From Hymenobacter sp. ISL-91 (GTDB lineage: Bacteria; Bacteroidota; Bacteroidia; Cytophagales; Hymenobacteraceae): a stretch of 43,087 nt of DNA. The notes below the pieces were generated by a model, which worked only from the letters and a program-made list of their open reading frames with translations, was not told where the DNA came from and searched no databases. Shown here one piece after another: positions 1 through 7,462 of the stretch; position 1 is the stretch's first letter; the number at the start of each line of letters is the position of its first letter. Location of the stretch: positions 106,143 through 149,229 of the forward strand of contig NZ_JAGGPS010000013.1 of NCBI RefSeq assembly GCF_018613725.1, written 5' to 3'. The position numbers and the translations under genes are program-made.

Positions 1-1
1 T

Positions 2-20
2 CGCGAAACGGATTTTCGCG
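2..20. repeat. Small hairpin at the left edge
   Basis: Seven-base arms CGCGAAA (2-8) and TTTCGCG (14-20) flank a five-base loop. No T-run follows, so it is not a clear terminator. Positions 21-82 hold no gene that I can support. Confidence 0.35.
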
Positions 21-82
21 CTGGGGGCTGTAATCTGGCCTTTATGTCTTCTGCTCTCACGCGTTAAACCAACTGCGCTACT

Positions 83-1171
83 ATGGCTGATTCTGCCGCT
101 TCTTTCAAGGAAAAGCTTGCCAACTTCGACCCCAACGCCCTTGCTGATGCTGCCGGAGGCTTGTTTGGGCTGCCATTTACGCCTCAGGAAGCCCAGGTAG
201 TGGTAGTACCCGTACCGTGGGAGGTAACCGTGTCGTATCGTGCCGGTACGGCCCAGGGCCCCGAGGCCATCCATGCCGCCTCGCTACAAGTGGACCTCTA
301 TGACCCCGACCTGCCCGATGCCTGGCGTATGGGCCTGGCAATGGAGGAGCCCGATGCCGCCATTGCAGCCGAAAGCGAGGAGCTACGCCCGCTGGCCGAA
401 GGCTACATCGGTTGGCTCGAAGAAGGCCAGCCCAAAGCGGGCCACGCCGAGCATGCCCCTAGTGCCGAGCGCATCAACCAGCGCGGCCAGGCCCTGCTGG
501 AGTGGCTGAAAGCGAAAACCGGCGCCCTGCTCGATGCCGGCAAAGGTGTGGTAGTGCTGGGCGGCGACCATAGCACGCCCCTCGGCTACCTGCACGCACT
601 GGCCGAGCGGCACGAAGAGTTTGGTATCCTGCAGATTGATGCTCACTGCGACCTGCGGCCCGCCTACGAGGGCTTTGAGTTTTCGCACGCCTCCATTATG
701 TACAACGCCCTGCAACTGCCGCAGGTGAAAAAACTGGTGCAGGTAGGCATCCGCGACTATTGCCAGCAGGAGGCCGATTTCATCGACCAAAGCAACGGCC
801 GCGTGGCCCTGTTTGCCGACCGTTTTCTGCAGGCCGAAATGCTGGGTGGCAAATCGTGGAAAAAGGAGTGCAAGAAAATCATTGCCCAACTGCCGCAAAA
901 GGTGTACCTGAGCTTTGATATCGACGGACTCGACCCCAAACTCTGCCCCGGCACCGGCACGCCCGTACCCGGCGGCCTCGAGTTCGAGCAGGCCGTATAC
1001 CTGCTGCGCATGGTCGTGCGTTCCGGCCGCACCATTATCGGGTGCGACCTGAACGAAGTGGCCCCCGGCGACACCGAGTGGAACTCCATTGTAGGTGCCC
1101 GCCTGCTCTACCACATGGCCAACTGGATGGCCGTTTCGCAGGGCCGTCTTAAAGCCCGCGCTGTAGAATAG
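83..1171 (+). CDS. Agmatinase/arginase family protein (ureohydrolase)
   Basis: This 362-residue protein belongs to the ureohydrolase family: binuclear manganese enzymes that hydrolyse guanidino compounds such as agmatine, arginine or formimidoylglutamate. The metal-binding signatures are all present in order: GGDHS with His163, DAHCD with Asp186, His188 and Asp190, and SFDIDGLDP with Asp279 and Asp281. It is longer than a typical 300-residue agmatinase because of an insertion at about residues 85-135, a feature I recall from Bacteroidota members. The protein has no signal peptide and should be cytosolic. The exact substrate cannot be read from the sequence; agmatine, feeding polyamine synthesis, is the usual annotation. 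It is followed by a same-strand membrane-protein gene 94 bases downstream that probably has its own promoter. Confidence 0.9.
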   Translation: MADSAASFKEKLANFDPNALADAAGGLFGLPFTPQEAQVVVVPVPWEVTVSYRAGTAQGPEAIHAASLQVDLYDPDLPDAWRMGLAMEEPDAAIAAESEELRPLAEGYIGWLEEGQPKAGHAEHAPSAERINQRGQALLEWLKAKTGALLDAGKGVVVLGGDHSTPLGYLHALAERHEEFGILQIDAHCDLRPAYEGFEFSHASIMYNALQLPQVKKLVQVGIRDYCQQEADFIDQSNGRVALFADRFLQAEMLGGKSWKKECKKIIAQLPQKVYLSFDIDGLDPKLCPGTGTPVPGGLEFEQAVYLLRMVVRSGRTIIGCDLNEVAPGDTEWNSIVGARLLYHMANWMAVSQGRLKARAVE

Positions 1172-1265
1172 CGCCTGAACCCCGGCAACTGAAAAGGCGG
1201 GGGCTCGTATGGTATTCAACTCCCTGAATACTGTACTTTCCTTACTTCATCATCCCTTCAGCCCT

Positions 1266-1601
1266 ATGAGTTTCCTTCTCAAATTCATTCTCTCGGCCAT
1301 TGTTGCGTACCTGCTGGCTACCTTTCTGCCCGGCGCTTACATCCGGGGCTTCACCGATGCCATGATTCTGGTGGTGGTGCTGGCCGTGCTTAACGCGGTG
1401 GTAAAACCCATCCTGCAGATTATCGGGCTGCCCATCACAATTCTCACGCTGGGCCTGTTTCTGTTCGTTATCAATGCGCTCATCATCATGCTGGCCAGCT
1501 ACCTGATGGCCGGATTCGAGATTAACGGTTTCTTCTCGGCACTGCTGTTCAGCATCGTACTTTCGCTGGCCAACTCGGTAGTTGATCTGGTAGTTGACTA
1601 A
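1266..1601 (+). CDS. Phage holin family protein (four-helix membrane protein)
   Basis: This is a small 111-residue, very hydrophobic protein with four predicted membrane helices at about residues 3-20, 28-48, 55-77 and 85-108. The layout matches the Phage_holin_4_2 (YvlD-like) family, chromosomal proteins of unknown function named after a resemblance to holins. Nothing nearby is phage-like, so a lysis role is not implied. I chose ATG 1266 because the reading frame upstream of it is not hydrophobic, and known members begin with a short Met-x-Phe/Leu start just before helix 1. The gene ends 15 bases before a very strong hairpin terminator and converges with the DUF4349 lipoprotein gene. Confidence 0.8.
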   Translation: MSFLLKFILSAIVAYLLATFLPGAYIRGFTDAMILVVVLAVLNAVVKPILQIIGLPITILTLGLFLFVINALIIMLASYLMAGFEINGFFSALLFSIVLSLANSVVDLVVD

Positions 1602-1616
1602 CCGATAAACGCCCGT

Positions 1617-1680
1617 GTTTATCTGTAAGCAGAATGCCCCGCTAACGAAAGTCGGCGGGGCATTCTGCTTACAGATAAAC
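1617..1680. terminator. Perfect 26-bp hairpin, bidirectional terminator
   Basis: Arms at 1617-1642 and 1655-1680 are perfectly complementary over 26 bp with a 12-base loop. It lies between the convergent holin-family and DUF4349 genes. The arms start GTTTATCTGTAAGC and have a GC-rich tip (GCCCCGC). The A/T-rich base of the stem gives short T-runs in both directions. The stem is much longer than an ordinary intrinsic terminator. Confidence 0.8.
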
Positions 1681-1709
1681 AGGTGTCAGGCTTTACAGTT
1701 GGTGGTAGC

Positions 1710-2615
1710 TTACCTGGGCTTTGGAACCCGACGGCGGCGCCAAGCCCGCCAACCTACCAGTAACACAGCAGCCAACAGCCACAGGGGCCACGTAGCCACA
1801 AGGCCCAGCATGAGCTCGGTGAGGAGCTGCCAGCCGCTGTAGAAGGAGGCCAGCAGGCGGCTCCCGAAAGAAAGGACGGGGGCATCGGGCTGGCGCTGGC
1901 TGAGTTCCTGGTAATAGGTGAGCGTGATGGTAGAGTAGGTTACCTCGTCGTTGAGCGTGCGCAAACGGCTTTGGGTAGCCTCAATCTCCTCGCGAATCTC
2001 ACCCACCTTCTCCTCAATCTCCAGCATATCCGGTACTTTATTGGCCTTATTGAGCAACTCCAGATACCGTTGCTCCAGGGCCCGCTTAGACGCCAGCCGG
2101 GCCGATATGTCGGCGTGCTGGCTGGTAACGTCGTCGGTCGAAAGCCGCTTGAACTCCACGGTACCCAGCCGGCCCAAACCGCCCAATAGAGTCTGGAAGC
2201 GGGCTGGTGCCACCCGGATTTTCATCTCGTGCCGCCACTCGCCATCCTCGCGCTCCTCCGACGAGCCTTCCACAAAGGCCCCAACGGCGCGGGTCAGGCT
2301 GTCCATGCGCTGGTTGGTGCGGGCCAGGTCGGCTACTTTCATGCGCACCGTGGCGTGGTACACCAGCTTGCGGTTGGCGGCCGGCGCGGCGGAAGCGGCC
2401 TGGCCAGCCGCCGGTTGCTCAGCCGACTCGTAGGCTTTAGCATCCGCTGCTGAAGGAGCCATAGGCGGTGGAGGTGGCGCCATCATAACAGCGTCGCCGG
2501 CTACTTCGGCATCGGCCGTAACTTCGACGGACGGTTCGCCCATCGACGACTGGCTGTTGCCGCAGCTCAGCAGCCCCAGTGTTAAACTCAGCCACAATAA
2601 AACCGGGATACGCAT
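1710..2615 (-). CDS. DUF4349 domain-containing lipoprotein
   Basis: This 301-residue envelope protein starts with a lipoprotein signal peptide; the lipobox LLSC puts the acylated Cys at residue 18. An Ala/Pro-rich low-complexity linker follows to about residue 80. The DUF4349 domain comes next (about 84-245), with the characteristic start KLVYHATVRMKV, a central coiled-coil of about 60 residues (ISARLASKRALEQRY onward), and the TYSTITLTYYQ segment. A single membrane helix at about 265-290 and a basic tail RRRRVPKPR close the protein. The function of DUF4349 is unknown; the topology suggests a periplasmic coiled-coil anchored at both ends. It stands downstream of murA on the same strand but beyond a terminator, so it is probably transcribed separately. 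Confidence 0.85.
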   Translation of the reverse strand: MRIPVLLWLSLTLGLLSCGNSQSSMGEPSVEVTADAEVAGDAVMMAPPPPPMAPSAADAKAYESAEQPAAGQAASAAPAANRKLVYHATVRMKVADLARTNQRMDSLTRAVGAFVEGSSEEREDGEWRHEMKIRVAPARFQTLLGGLGRLGTVEFKRLSTDDVTSQHADISARLASKRALEQRYLELLNKANKVPDMLEIEEKVGEIREEIEATQSRLRTLNDEVTYSTITLTYYQELSQRQPDAPVLSFGSRLLASFYSGWQLLTELMLGLVATWPLWLLAAVLLVGWRAWRRRRVPKPR

Positions 2616-2715
2616 ACGGCAGGATTTTTACGGGTTTCGACTGGACGAAGTAGGCCAACGCCTGCCCTTCATACCCGCCTTGCCGGAAGGTAACCTGCTG
2701 CTGGGCCGTTAAACA

Positions 2716-2753
2716 CCGCCGCCCGGCCCCCACGAGTGGGAGCTAGGCGGCGG
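2716..2753 (-). terminator. Hairpin terminator downstream of murA
   Basis: Arms CCGCCGCC (2716-2723) and GGCGGCGG (2746-2753) pair, with a smaller CCCAC/GTGGG hairpin inside. Read on the minus strand the structure follows the murA stop and is followed by a short T-rich stretch. Confidence 0.6.
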
Positions 2754-2789
2754 GGCTTTACTGAATTTGCCTAGCAGCTCACGGCCAAT

Positions 2790-4094
2790 CTACAGCCGCC
2801 GAATCTGAGCCCCCAGGGCGATGAGGCGCTGGTCAATGTGCTGGTAGCCGCGGTCAATCTGCTCCACGTTCTCAATCACGCTGCGGCCCTCGGCCGAGAG
2901 GGCGGCGATGAGCAGGGCCACGCCCGCCCGGATGTCGGGCGAGGTCATGGTGATGCCGTGCAGGCGTTTCTGGTGGTTGAGGCCGATGACGGTGGCCCGG
3001 TGCGGGTCGCACAAAATCACCTGGGCACCCATATCGATGAGCTTATCGACGAAGAATAGCCGCGACTCGAACATTTTTTGGTGGATGAGCACTGTGCCCT
3101 TGGCCTGGGTGGCTACCACCAGCACAATGCTCAGCAAGTCGGGCGTGAAACCGGGCCAGGTGTGGTCGGAGATGGTAAGGATGCTGCCGTCGAGGTAGGT
3201 GTCAATCTCGTAGTGCTCCTGGGCCGGAATATGGATATCGTCGCCTTGGAACTCCAGCTTAATGCCCAGCTTACGGAAGGTGTCCGGAATGATACCCAGC
3301 TCGGCAATCTGACAGTCTTTAATGGTGATTTCGGAGCCCGTCATGGCCGCCAAGCCGATAAAGGACCCGATTTCAATCATGTCGGGCAGCATGCGGTGCT
3401 CGGTGCCGCCGAGCTGCGCCACGCCTTCAATAGTAAGCAGATTGGAGCCGATGCCGTTGATGTTGGCACCCATGCGCACCAGCATCCGGCAGAGCTGCTG
3501 CAAATACGGCTCGCAGGCCGCGTTATAAACGGTGGTGGTGCCCTGGGCCAGCACAGCGGCCATTACAATGTTGGCCGTGCCCGTTACCGAGGCCTCGTCC
3601 AGCATCATATAAGCACCGGTCAGGCCGTTCTCGGCCTTGATGCGGTAGAAATCGGTGCCTTCGAGCGTAAGCTTGCCGCCCAGCTTTTCGAGGCCCAGAA
3701 AGTGCGTGTCCATCGGCCGGCGGCCGATTTTGTCGCCGCCCGGCTTGGGCAGCTGGCAACGTCCGAAGCGGGCCAGCATAGGACCCAGAATCATCACCGA
3801 GCCCCGCAAGGCACCGGCTTGGGCAATAAACTCGGGTGTATCGAGGTAGGCCAGGTTCACATGGTCAGCCTGGAACAGATAGGTGTCTGAGCTCAGCTTG
3901 CCCACCTTCACGCCCAAGTCGCGCAGCAGCTCGATGAGCTTGTTCACGTCGCGGATGTCGGGTACGTTGCTGATGGTCACCGGCTCGCTGGTCAGCAGCA
4001 CGGCGCACAGAATCTGGAGGGCTTCATTTTTGGCACCTTGAGGCACAATTTCACCACGCAGCGGCTTACCGCCAATTACTTCAAAGGAGGCCAT
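2790..4094 (-). CDS. murA: UDP-N-acetylglucosamine 1-carboxyvinyltransferase MurA
   Basis: MurA transfers enolpyruvate from PEP to UDP-GlcNAc, the first committed step of peptidoglycan synthesis, in the cytosol. The 434-residue protein aligns along its whole length with E. coli MurA. It has GAKNEAL with the PEP-binding Lys22, the mobile active-site loop LPKPGGDKIGRRPMDTH, LPDMIEIGSF and the closing IDRGYQHIDQRL. The catalytic loop is unusual: the cysteine that fosfomycin alkylates in E. coli (Cys115, in PGGC) is an aspartate here (Asp121, in PGGD). Cys-to-Asp MurA enzymes are active and intrinsically fosfomycin resistant in Mycobacterium, Chlamydia and Borrelia. The DUF4290 gene lies directly upstream on the same strand, separated by a 113-bp hairpin repeat. 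DUF4290-murA adjacency is common in Bacteroidota. Confidence 0.97.
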   Translation of the reverse strand: MASFEVIGGKPLRGEIVPQGAKNEALQILCAVLLTSEPVTISNVPDIRDVNKLIELLRDLGVKVGKLSSDTYLFQADHVNLAYLDTPEFIAQAGALRGSVMILGPMLARFGRCQLPKPGGDKIGRRPMDTHFLGLEKLGGKLTLEGTDFYRIKAENGLTGAYMMLDEASVTGTANIVMAAVLAQGTTTVYNAACEPYLQQLCRMLVRMGANINGIGSNLLTIEGVAQLGGTEHRMLPDMIEIGSFIGLAAMTGSEITIKDCQIAELGIIPDTFRKLGIKLEFQGDDIHIPAQEHYEIDTYLDGSILTISDHTWPGFTPDLLSIVLVVATQAKGTVLIHQKMFESRLFFVDKLIDMGAQVILCDPHRATVIGLNHQKRLHGITMTSPDIRAGVALLIAALSAEGRSVIENVEQIDRGYQHIDQRLIALGAQIRRL

Positions 4095-4097
4095 TTA

Positions 4098-4210
4098 TTT
4101 TGAGCTGTTAGCTGTTAGCTGATAGCTATTAGCTTGATGTTCAAATGAAAAAATGCCAATGTCCGGCGGACAAAAGCTAACAGCTGTCAGCTAATAGCTA
4201 ACAGCTTAAA
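4098..4210. repeat. AGCTGTTAGCT-type hairpin repeat, copy 1
   Basis: Two arms of about 38 bases (4099-4136 and 4171-4210) are built from degenerate repeats of AGCTRTTAGCTG and are inverted to each other around a 34-base unrelated centre. The whole element fills the gap between DUF4290 and murA. Related copies lie at 14036-14108, 15375-15405, 18324-18358 and 32550-32588. Confidence 0.8.
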
Positions 4211-4214
4211 AACA

Positions 4215-4937
4215 CTACTGCGGGGGCTGCTGGGGCTCGTTGCGGTTTTTGCGGCCGCCGCGGCGCTGTTTGTCGCGCCGGTTGCCGCCGCCACTATTGC
4301 CGCCCCGGCGGTTGCCGCCACCGCCGTCGCGCTCCTGCCGGGGCTGGGGCACGATAAACGGCGCGGGCCGGCCGCCGGTGCTCACGAACTCAAACAGGTT
4401 CTCGTTCTGCACGCGGTCGGGGTCGAGGCTCAGCTCGCCGCCCGATAACTCGCGCAAATGCTTGATGATGGTGAGGTCCTTGGCGTTTTCCTTGTTGTGG
4501 GAGCGGTACAGAAACTTCATGGTGCGGCCGATGATGATGGCGGCCTGCTCGCGCTCCGTGGCGTCTTCCAGTGTCAGGGCCTGGGCCACGAGCTGCTCCA
4601 CGGCCTGCCCGTAGGCCCGAAACTTGGGGCCTTTAGCGGGGTAGGCGAGGCGTTGGGGCGGCCCCAAGTTCACCTGCGCGGCCAGCGGGAAGGGCGCATC
4701 CACGTCCAGCTCGCCATCGGCCATTTCAAATACGTGGTTCCAGACTTTCGCCTGGCTGTCGGGCTGGTCGCGCAGGGCGGGCTGCAGCCGGAAGATGAGC
4801 TGCACAATCTGCTGGGCCCGGCGGGTCCGCTCGTCGCGGTCCTCGATGCCGGCCAGCTGCTGCACGAGCTGAAAGGTGCTCTGGCCGTATTCGCGCTGGA
4901 GCAGCTCGTGTTTATGAAGGGAAGGGGGGAGGGTCAT
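4215..4937 (-). CDS. DUF4290 domain-containing protein with RGG-like tail
   Basis: This 240-residue protein has a DUF4290 domain (about residues 5-190), recognisable from LHKHELLQREYGQST near the start, the helical middle, and GRTMKFLYRSHNKEN near residue 145. The last 45 residues are a low-complexity tail rich in Arg, Gly and Asn (RRGGNSGGGNRRDKQRRGG), typical of RNA-binding disordered tails. DUF4290 is a Bacteroidota family of unknown function that usually sits next to murA, as here. ATG 4937 was chosen over an upstream in-frame start at 5018 because a consensus -7 box TATATTTG lies between the two (4958-4965, minus strand). The upstream stretch is therefore not transcribed from that promoter. 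Confidence 0.85.
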   Translation of the reverse strand: MTLPPSLHKHELLQREYGQSTFQLVQQLAGIEDRDERTRRAQQIVQLIFRLQPALRDQPDSQAKVWNHVFEMADGELDVDAPFPLAAQVNLGPPQRLAYPAKGPKFRAYGQAVEQLVAQALTLEDATEREQAAIIIGRTMKFLYRSHNKENAKDLTIIKHLRELSGGELSLDPDRVQNENLFEFVSTGGRPAPFIVPQPRQERDGGGGNRRGGNSGGGNRRDKQRRGGRKNRNEPQQPPQ

Positions 4938-4957
4938 GAAAATAGTATTCGAAGGGT

Positions 4958-4965
4958 CAAATATA
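4958..4965 (-). promoter_or_regulatory. -7 box TATATTTG upstream of DUF4290-murA
   Basis: A perfect match to the Bacteroidota -7 consensus TAnnTTTG. It ends 20 bases before ATG 4937 and implies a leader of about 16 bases. No matching -33 TTTG was found at the usual distance. Confidence 0.6.
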
Positions 4966-5104
4966 CGCCAAACCTTGTCTGCCTGGCCGGGTGCTTTGCA
5001 CAGAAGCCAGTTGGCCAAGGTTTGGCCGAGGCAGCGTAGCCAGCCGTTGCCGCGCTACGCTTACTTAAAGTAACGCAAACGGGCGCCAGGAAGCCGGAAT
5101 CTGC

Positions 5105-7366
5105 TTAATGCACTCGCAGCTTGGCGAAGCTCAGCAGCAGGGTTTTCTCGCCTACTTCTTCAAACTGAATAATGGCTTTGGTGGAGCCCTGCACGGTTTC
5201 GAGGCTGGTAACCTTGCCGAAGCCGAATTTGGGATGCTCCACGCGCTGGCCGGCTTCCAGCTTGCTCGTGTCGGAGGGCACGAAATCGGCAGGGGCCACG
5301 TACTTGGTGGCGGCGTTCTTGCGGGGCGGAGGCGGCACCAGGTTCGAGCGGCGCTCAAACACGTGCCCGAACGGCGACTCGCCCGGTCCGGCGCGGTCGG
5401 GCCCGGGCCCGGACGAGAACTTGAAGTCGACGTACTTGGGGTCAATTTCATCCAAAAAACGGCTTTTCTCGCAGCTGCGCAGGTTGCCCCACTGGTAGCG
5501 CGAGGTGGCGTAGCTGAGCGTGAGCTTCTTCTCGGCTCGCGTGATGGCCACGTAGAACAGGCGGCGCTCTTCCTCCAGGTCGGCCCGCGAGGTAATCATC
5601 ATCTGGCTCGGGAACAGGTTTTCCTCCAGGCCCACGATATACACGTTGCGAAACTCCAGGCCCTTGGCCGAGTGGATGGTCATCATGGTCACCTGCTCGC
5701 CCTCGGCCTGGGCATCCTTGAGGTCTGAATCCGTTACCAGGGCAATATCCTGCAAGAAAGAACCAAGCGTTTTGTCCTCGCGCTCAGGGTCTTCCACGAA
5801 GGCCTTGATGCCGTTGAGCAGTTCCTGGATGTTCTCGTAACGGCTCAGGCCCTCGATGCTTTTGTCGGAATACAGCTCCTCAATCATGCCCGAGTTCTTG
5901 GCAATGAACTTGGCGGCCTCAAACGCATCCTCCTTAGCCGCCACAGTGGTGTAGGCCTTTATTTTCTCCGCGAAATCGACAATCGGGTTGGCTGTGCGGG
6001 GGGGCAGAAACTGGTCGGCGTTGCTGACGACCTCCCAAATGGTGTGGTTGGCTTCCTCGGCCGCGTTGATGAGCTTGGCCAGCGTCGTGTCGCCGATGCC
6101 GCGCTTGGGGTAGTTGATAACTCGTCGCAGCGCCTGCTCGTCGTTGGGGTTCACCGTGAGGCGCAGGTAGGCTACCAAATCCTTGATTTCCTTGCGCTGG
6201 TAGAAGCTCAGGCCACCCACGATTTTGTACCTGATGCCGAGCTTGCGCAACGACTCTTCCATGGCCCGGCTCTGGGCGTTGGTGCGGTACAGAATGGCGA
6301 AGTTGTCGTAGGACAGATGCTGGTTCATCTTGTCCTCGTAGATGCTCTGGGCCACCAGCTTGCCCTCTTCATTATCAGAAGAAGCCTTGAACACTTCAAT
6401 CAGCGGGCCTTCCTCATTGTCGGAAAACACGTCTTTGCGCAGCTGGGCCTGGTTGTTTTTGATAACCGAGTTGGCCGCTTTCACGATGTTCTGGGTCGAG
6501 CGGTAGTTCTGCTCCAGCTTAAACACCTGTAGCTCCGGGTAGTCCTTTTCGAAGTTGAGGATGTTCTGAATATCAGCGCCCCGGAAGGCGTAAATGCTCT
6601 GCGCATCATCACCCACCACGCAGATGTTGCGCTCCTTGGCCGCCAGCTTGCGGGCAATCAGGTACTGCGAGTAGTTGGTGTCCTGGTACTCGTCCACCAT
6701 CACGTACCGAAACATGTTCTGGTACTTGTTCAGCACGTCGGGGTGGTCCTTGAACAGCACGTTGGTCTGGTAGAGCAGGTCGTCGAAGTCCATAGCTCCG
6801 GCCTTGAAGCAACGGTTGGCGTACTGCTGGTAAATCACGCCCAGCTTGGGCCGCATGGCCGCCTCATCGTCCTGCTTGATAACCGGGTCATTCAGGTACT
6901 GCTGCACCGAAATGAGCTTGTTTTTGGCTCCCGAAATCCGACTCAGCACCATGTTGGGCTTGTACATTTTATCGTCCAGCTCCAGCTCCTTCAGAATCTG
7001 ACCAATCAGCGTCTTGGAGTCCTGGGTGTCGTAGATGGTGAACGAGCGGGGGTAGCCGATTTTATCAGCCTCGGAGCGCAGGATACGGGCAAATACGCTG
7101 TGGAACGTGCCCATCCAGAGGTTCTTCGCCTCGGGGCCCACCACCTTCTCGATGCGGGCGCGCATCTCCTTGGCGGCCTTGTTAGTAAAGGTGAGAGCCA
7201 GGATATTGAACGGGTTGACCTGCTGTTCGAGCAGGTTGGCAATGCGGTAGGTGAGCACCCGGGTTTTGCCCGAGCCGGCGCCGGCAATAATCATGCAGGG
7301 GCCTTCAATCTGCATCACGGCAGCGGCCTGGGAGGGGTTCAGTAACGAATGATAATCGAGTCCCAT
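5105..7366 (-). CDS. pcrA: UvrD/PcrA-type 3'-5' ATP-dependent DNA helicase
   Basis: A superfamily 1A DNA helicase of 753 residues that acts in nucleotide excision repair, in removal of stalled replication and recombination intermediates, and probably in backtracking of RNA polymerase. The motifs appear in order: the Q-motif LNPSQAAAV (9-17), Walker A AGAGSGKT (28-35), Walker B VDEYQDTN, GDDAQSIYAFRGA (motif III), QNYRST (motif IV), MTIHSAKGLEF (motif V) and VAITRAEKKL (motif VI). The C-terminal region GQRVEHPKFGFGKV is the Tudor-like module that in Geobacillus PcrA contacts RNA polymerase. Length and start (MGLDYHSLLNPSQ) are normal for the family. The gene is divergent from the glycosyltransferase gene and has its own -7 box at 7411-7418. 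Confidence 0.96.
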   Translation of the reverse strand: MGLDYHSLLNPSQAAAVMQIEGPCMIIAGAGSGKTRVLTYRIANLLEQQVNPFNILALTFTNKAAKEMRARIEKVVGPEAKNLWMGTFHSVFARILRSEADKIGYPRSFTIYDTQDSKTLIGQILKELELDDKMYKPNMVLSRISGAKNKLISVQQYLNDPVIKQDDEAAMRPKLGVIYQQYANRCFKAGAMDFDDLLYQTNVLFKDHPDVLNKYQNMFRYVMVDEYQDTNYSQYLIARKLAAKERNICVVGDDAQSIYAFRGADIQNILNFEKDYPELQVFKLEQNYRSTQNIVKAANSVIKNNQAQLRKDVFSDNEEGPLIEVFKASSDNEEGKLVAQSIYEDKMNQHLSYDNFAILYRTNAQSRAMEESLRKLGIRYKIVGGLSFYQRKEIKDLVAYLRLTVNPNDEQALRRVINYPKRGIGDTTLAKLINAAEEANHTIWEVVSNADQFLPPRTANPIVDFAEKIKAYTTVAAKEDAFEAAKFIAKNSGMIEELYSDKSIEGLSRYENIQELLNGIKAFVEDPEREDKTLGSFLQDIALVTDSDLKDAQAEGEQVTMMTIHSAKGLEFRNVYIVGLEENLFPSQMMITSRADLEEERRLFYVAITRAEKKLTLSYATSRYQWGNLRSCEKSRFLDEIDPKYVDFKFSSGPGPDRAGPGESPFGHVFERRSNLVPPPPRKNAATKYVAPADFVPSDTSKLEAGQRVEHPKFGFGKVTSLETVQGSTKAIIQFEEVGEKTLLLSFAKLRVH

Positions 7367-7410
7367 AAACAGTAGTCAGCAGCGGAAAACTAAGCCGGTT
7401 GGCTTGTTAG

Positions 7411-7418
7411 CAAAGGTA
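7411..7418 (-). promoter_or_regulatory. -7 box TACCTTTG for pcrA
   Basis: Consensus TAnnTTTG read on the minus strand, 44 bases before the pcrA ATG. It is part of a divergent promoter region with the +-strand box at 7451-7458. A weak hairpin (AAGCC/GGCTT) lies in the leader. Confidence 0.6.
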
Positions 7419-7450
7419 CGGCTTTCGAGCGGGGGATGGAAACGGGCACG

Positions 7451-7458
7451 TATCTTTG
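7451..7458 (+). promoter_or_regulatory. -7 box TATCTTTG; decides the glycosyltransferase start
   Basis: A consensus -7 box ending exactly four bases before ATG 7463. If the box occupies its usual place relative to the transcription start, the mRNA would begin at or within a base or two of the ATG, making it leaderless. It also rules against the upstream in-frame ATG at 7436, which precedes the box. Confidence 0.65.
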
Positions 7459-7462
7459 CGCT

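Noticed and set aside
1..82. tRNA-like D-arm on the minus strand (GTAGCGCAGTTGGTTTAACG, about 63-82)
   Set aside because: The D-arm-like stretch is followed by no pairing anticodon stem or T arm, so no tRNA can be folded; at most a relic or coincidence.
383..1219. Long minus-strand open frame of 278 residues
   Set aside because: Antisense shadow of the agmatinase-family gene, caused by high G+C at third positions; no domain in the translation.
4098..4210. CRISPR array suggested by regular AGCTGTTAGCT units
   Set aside because: Units are contiguous and degenerate with no unique spacers, the two halves are inverted, and no cas gene is near.
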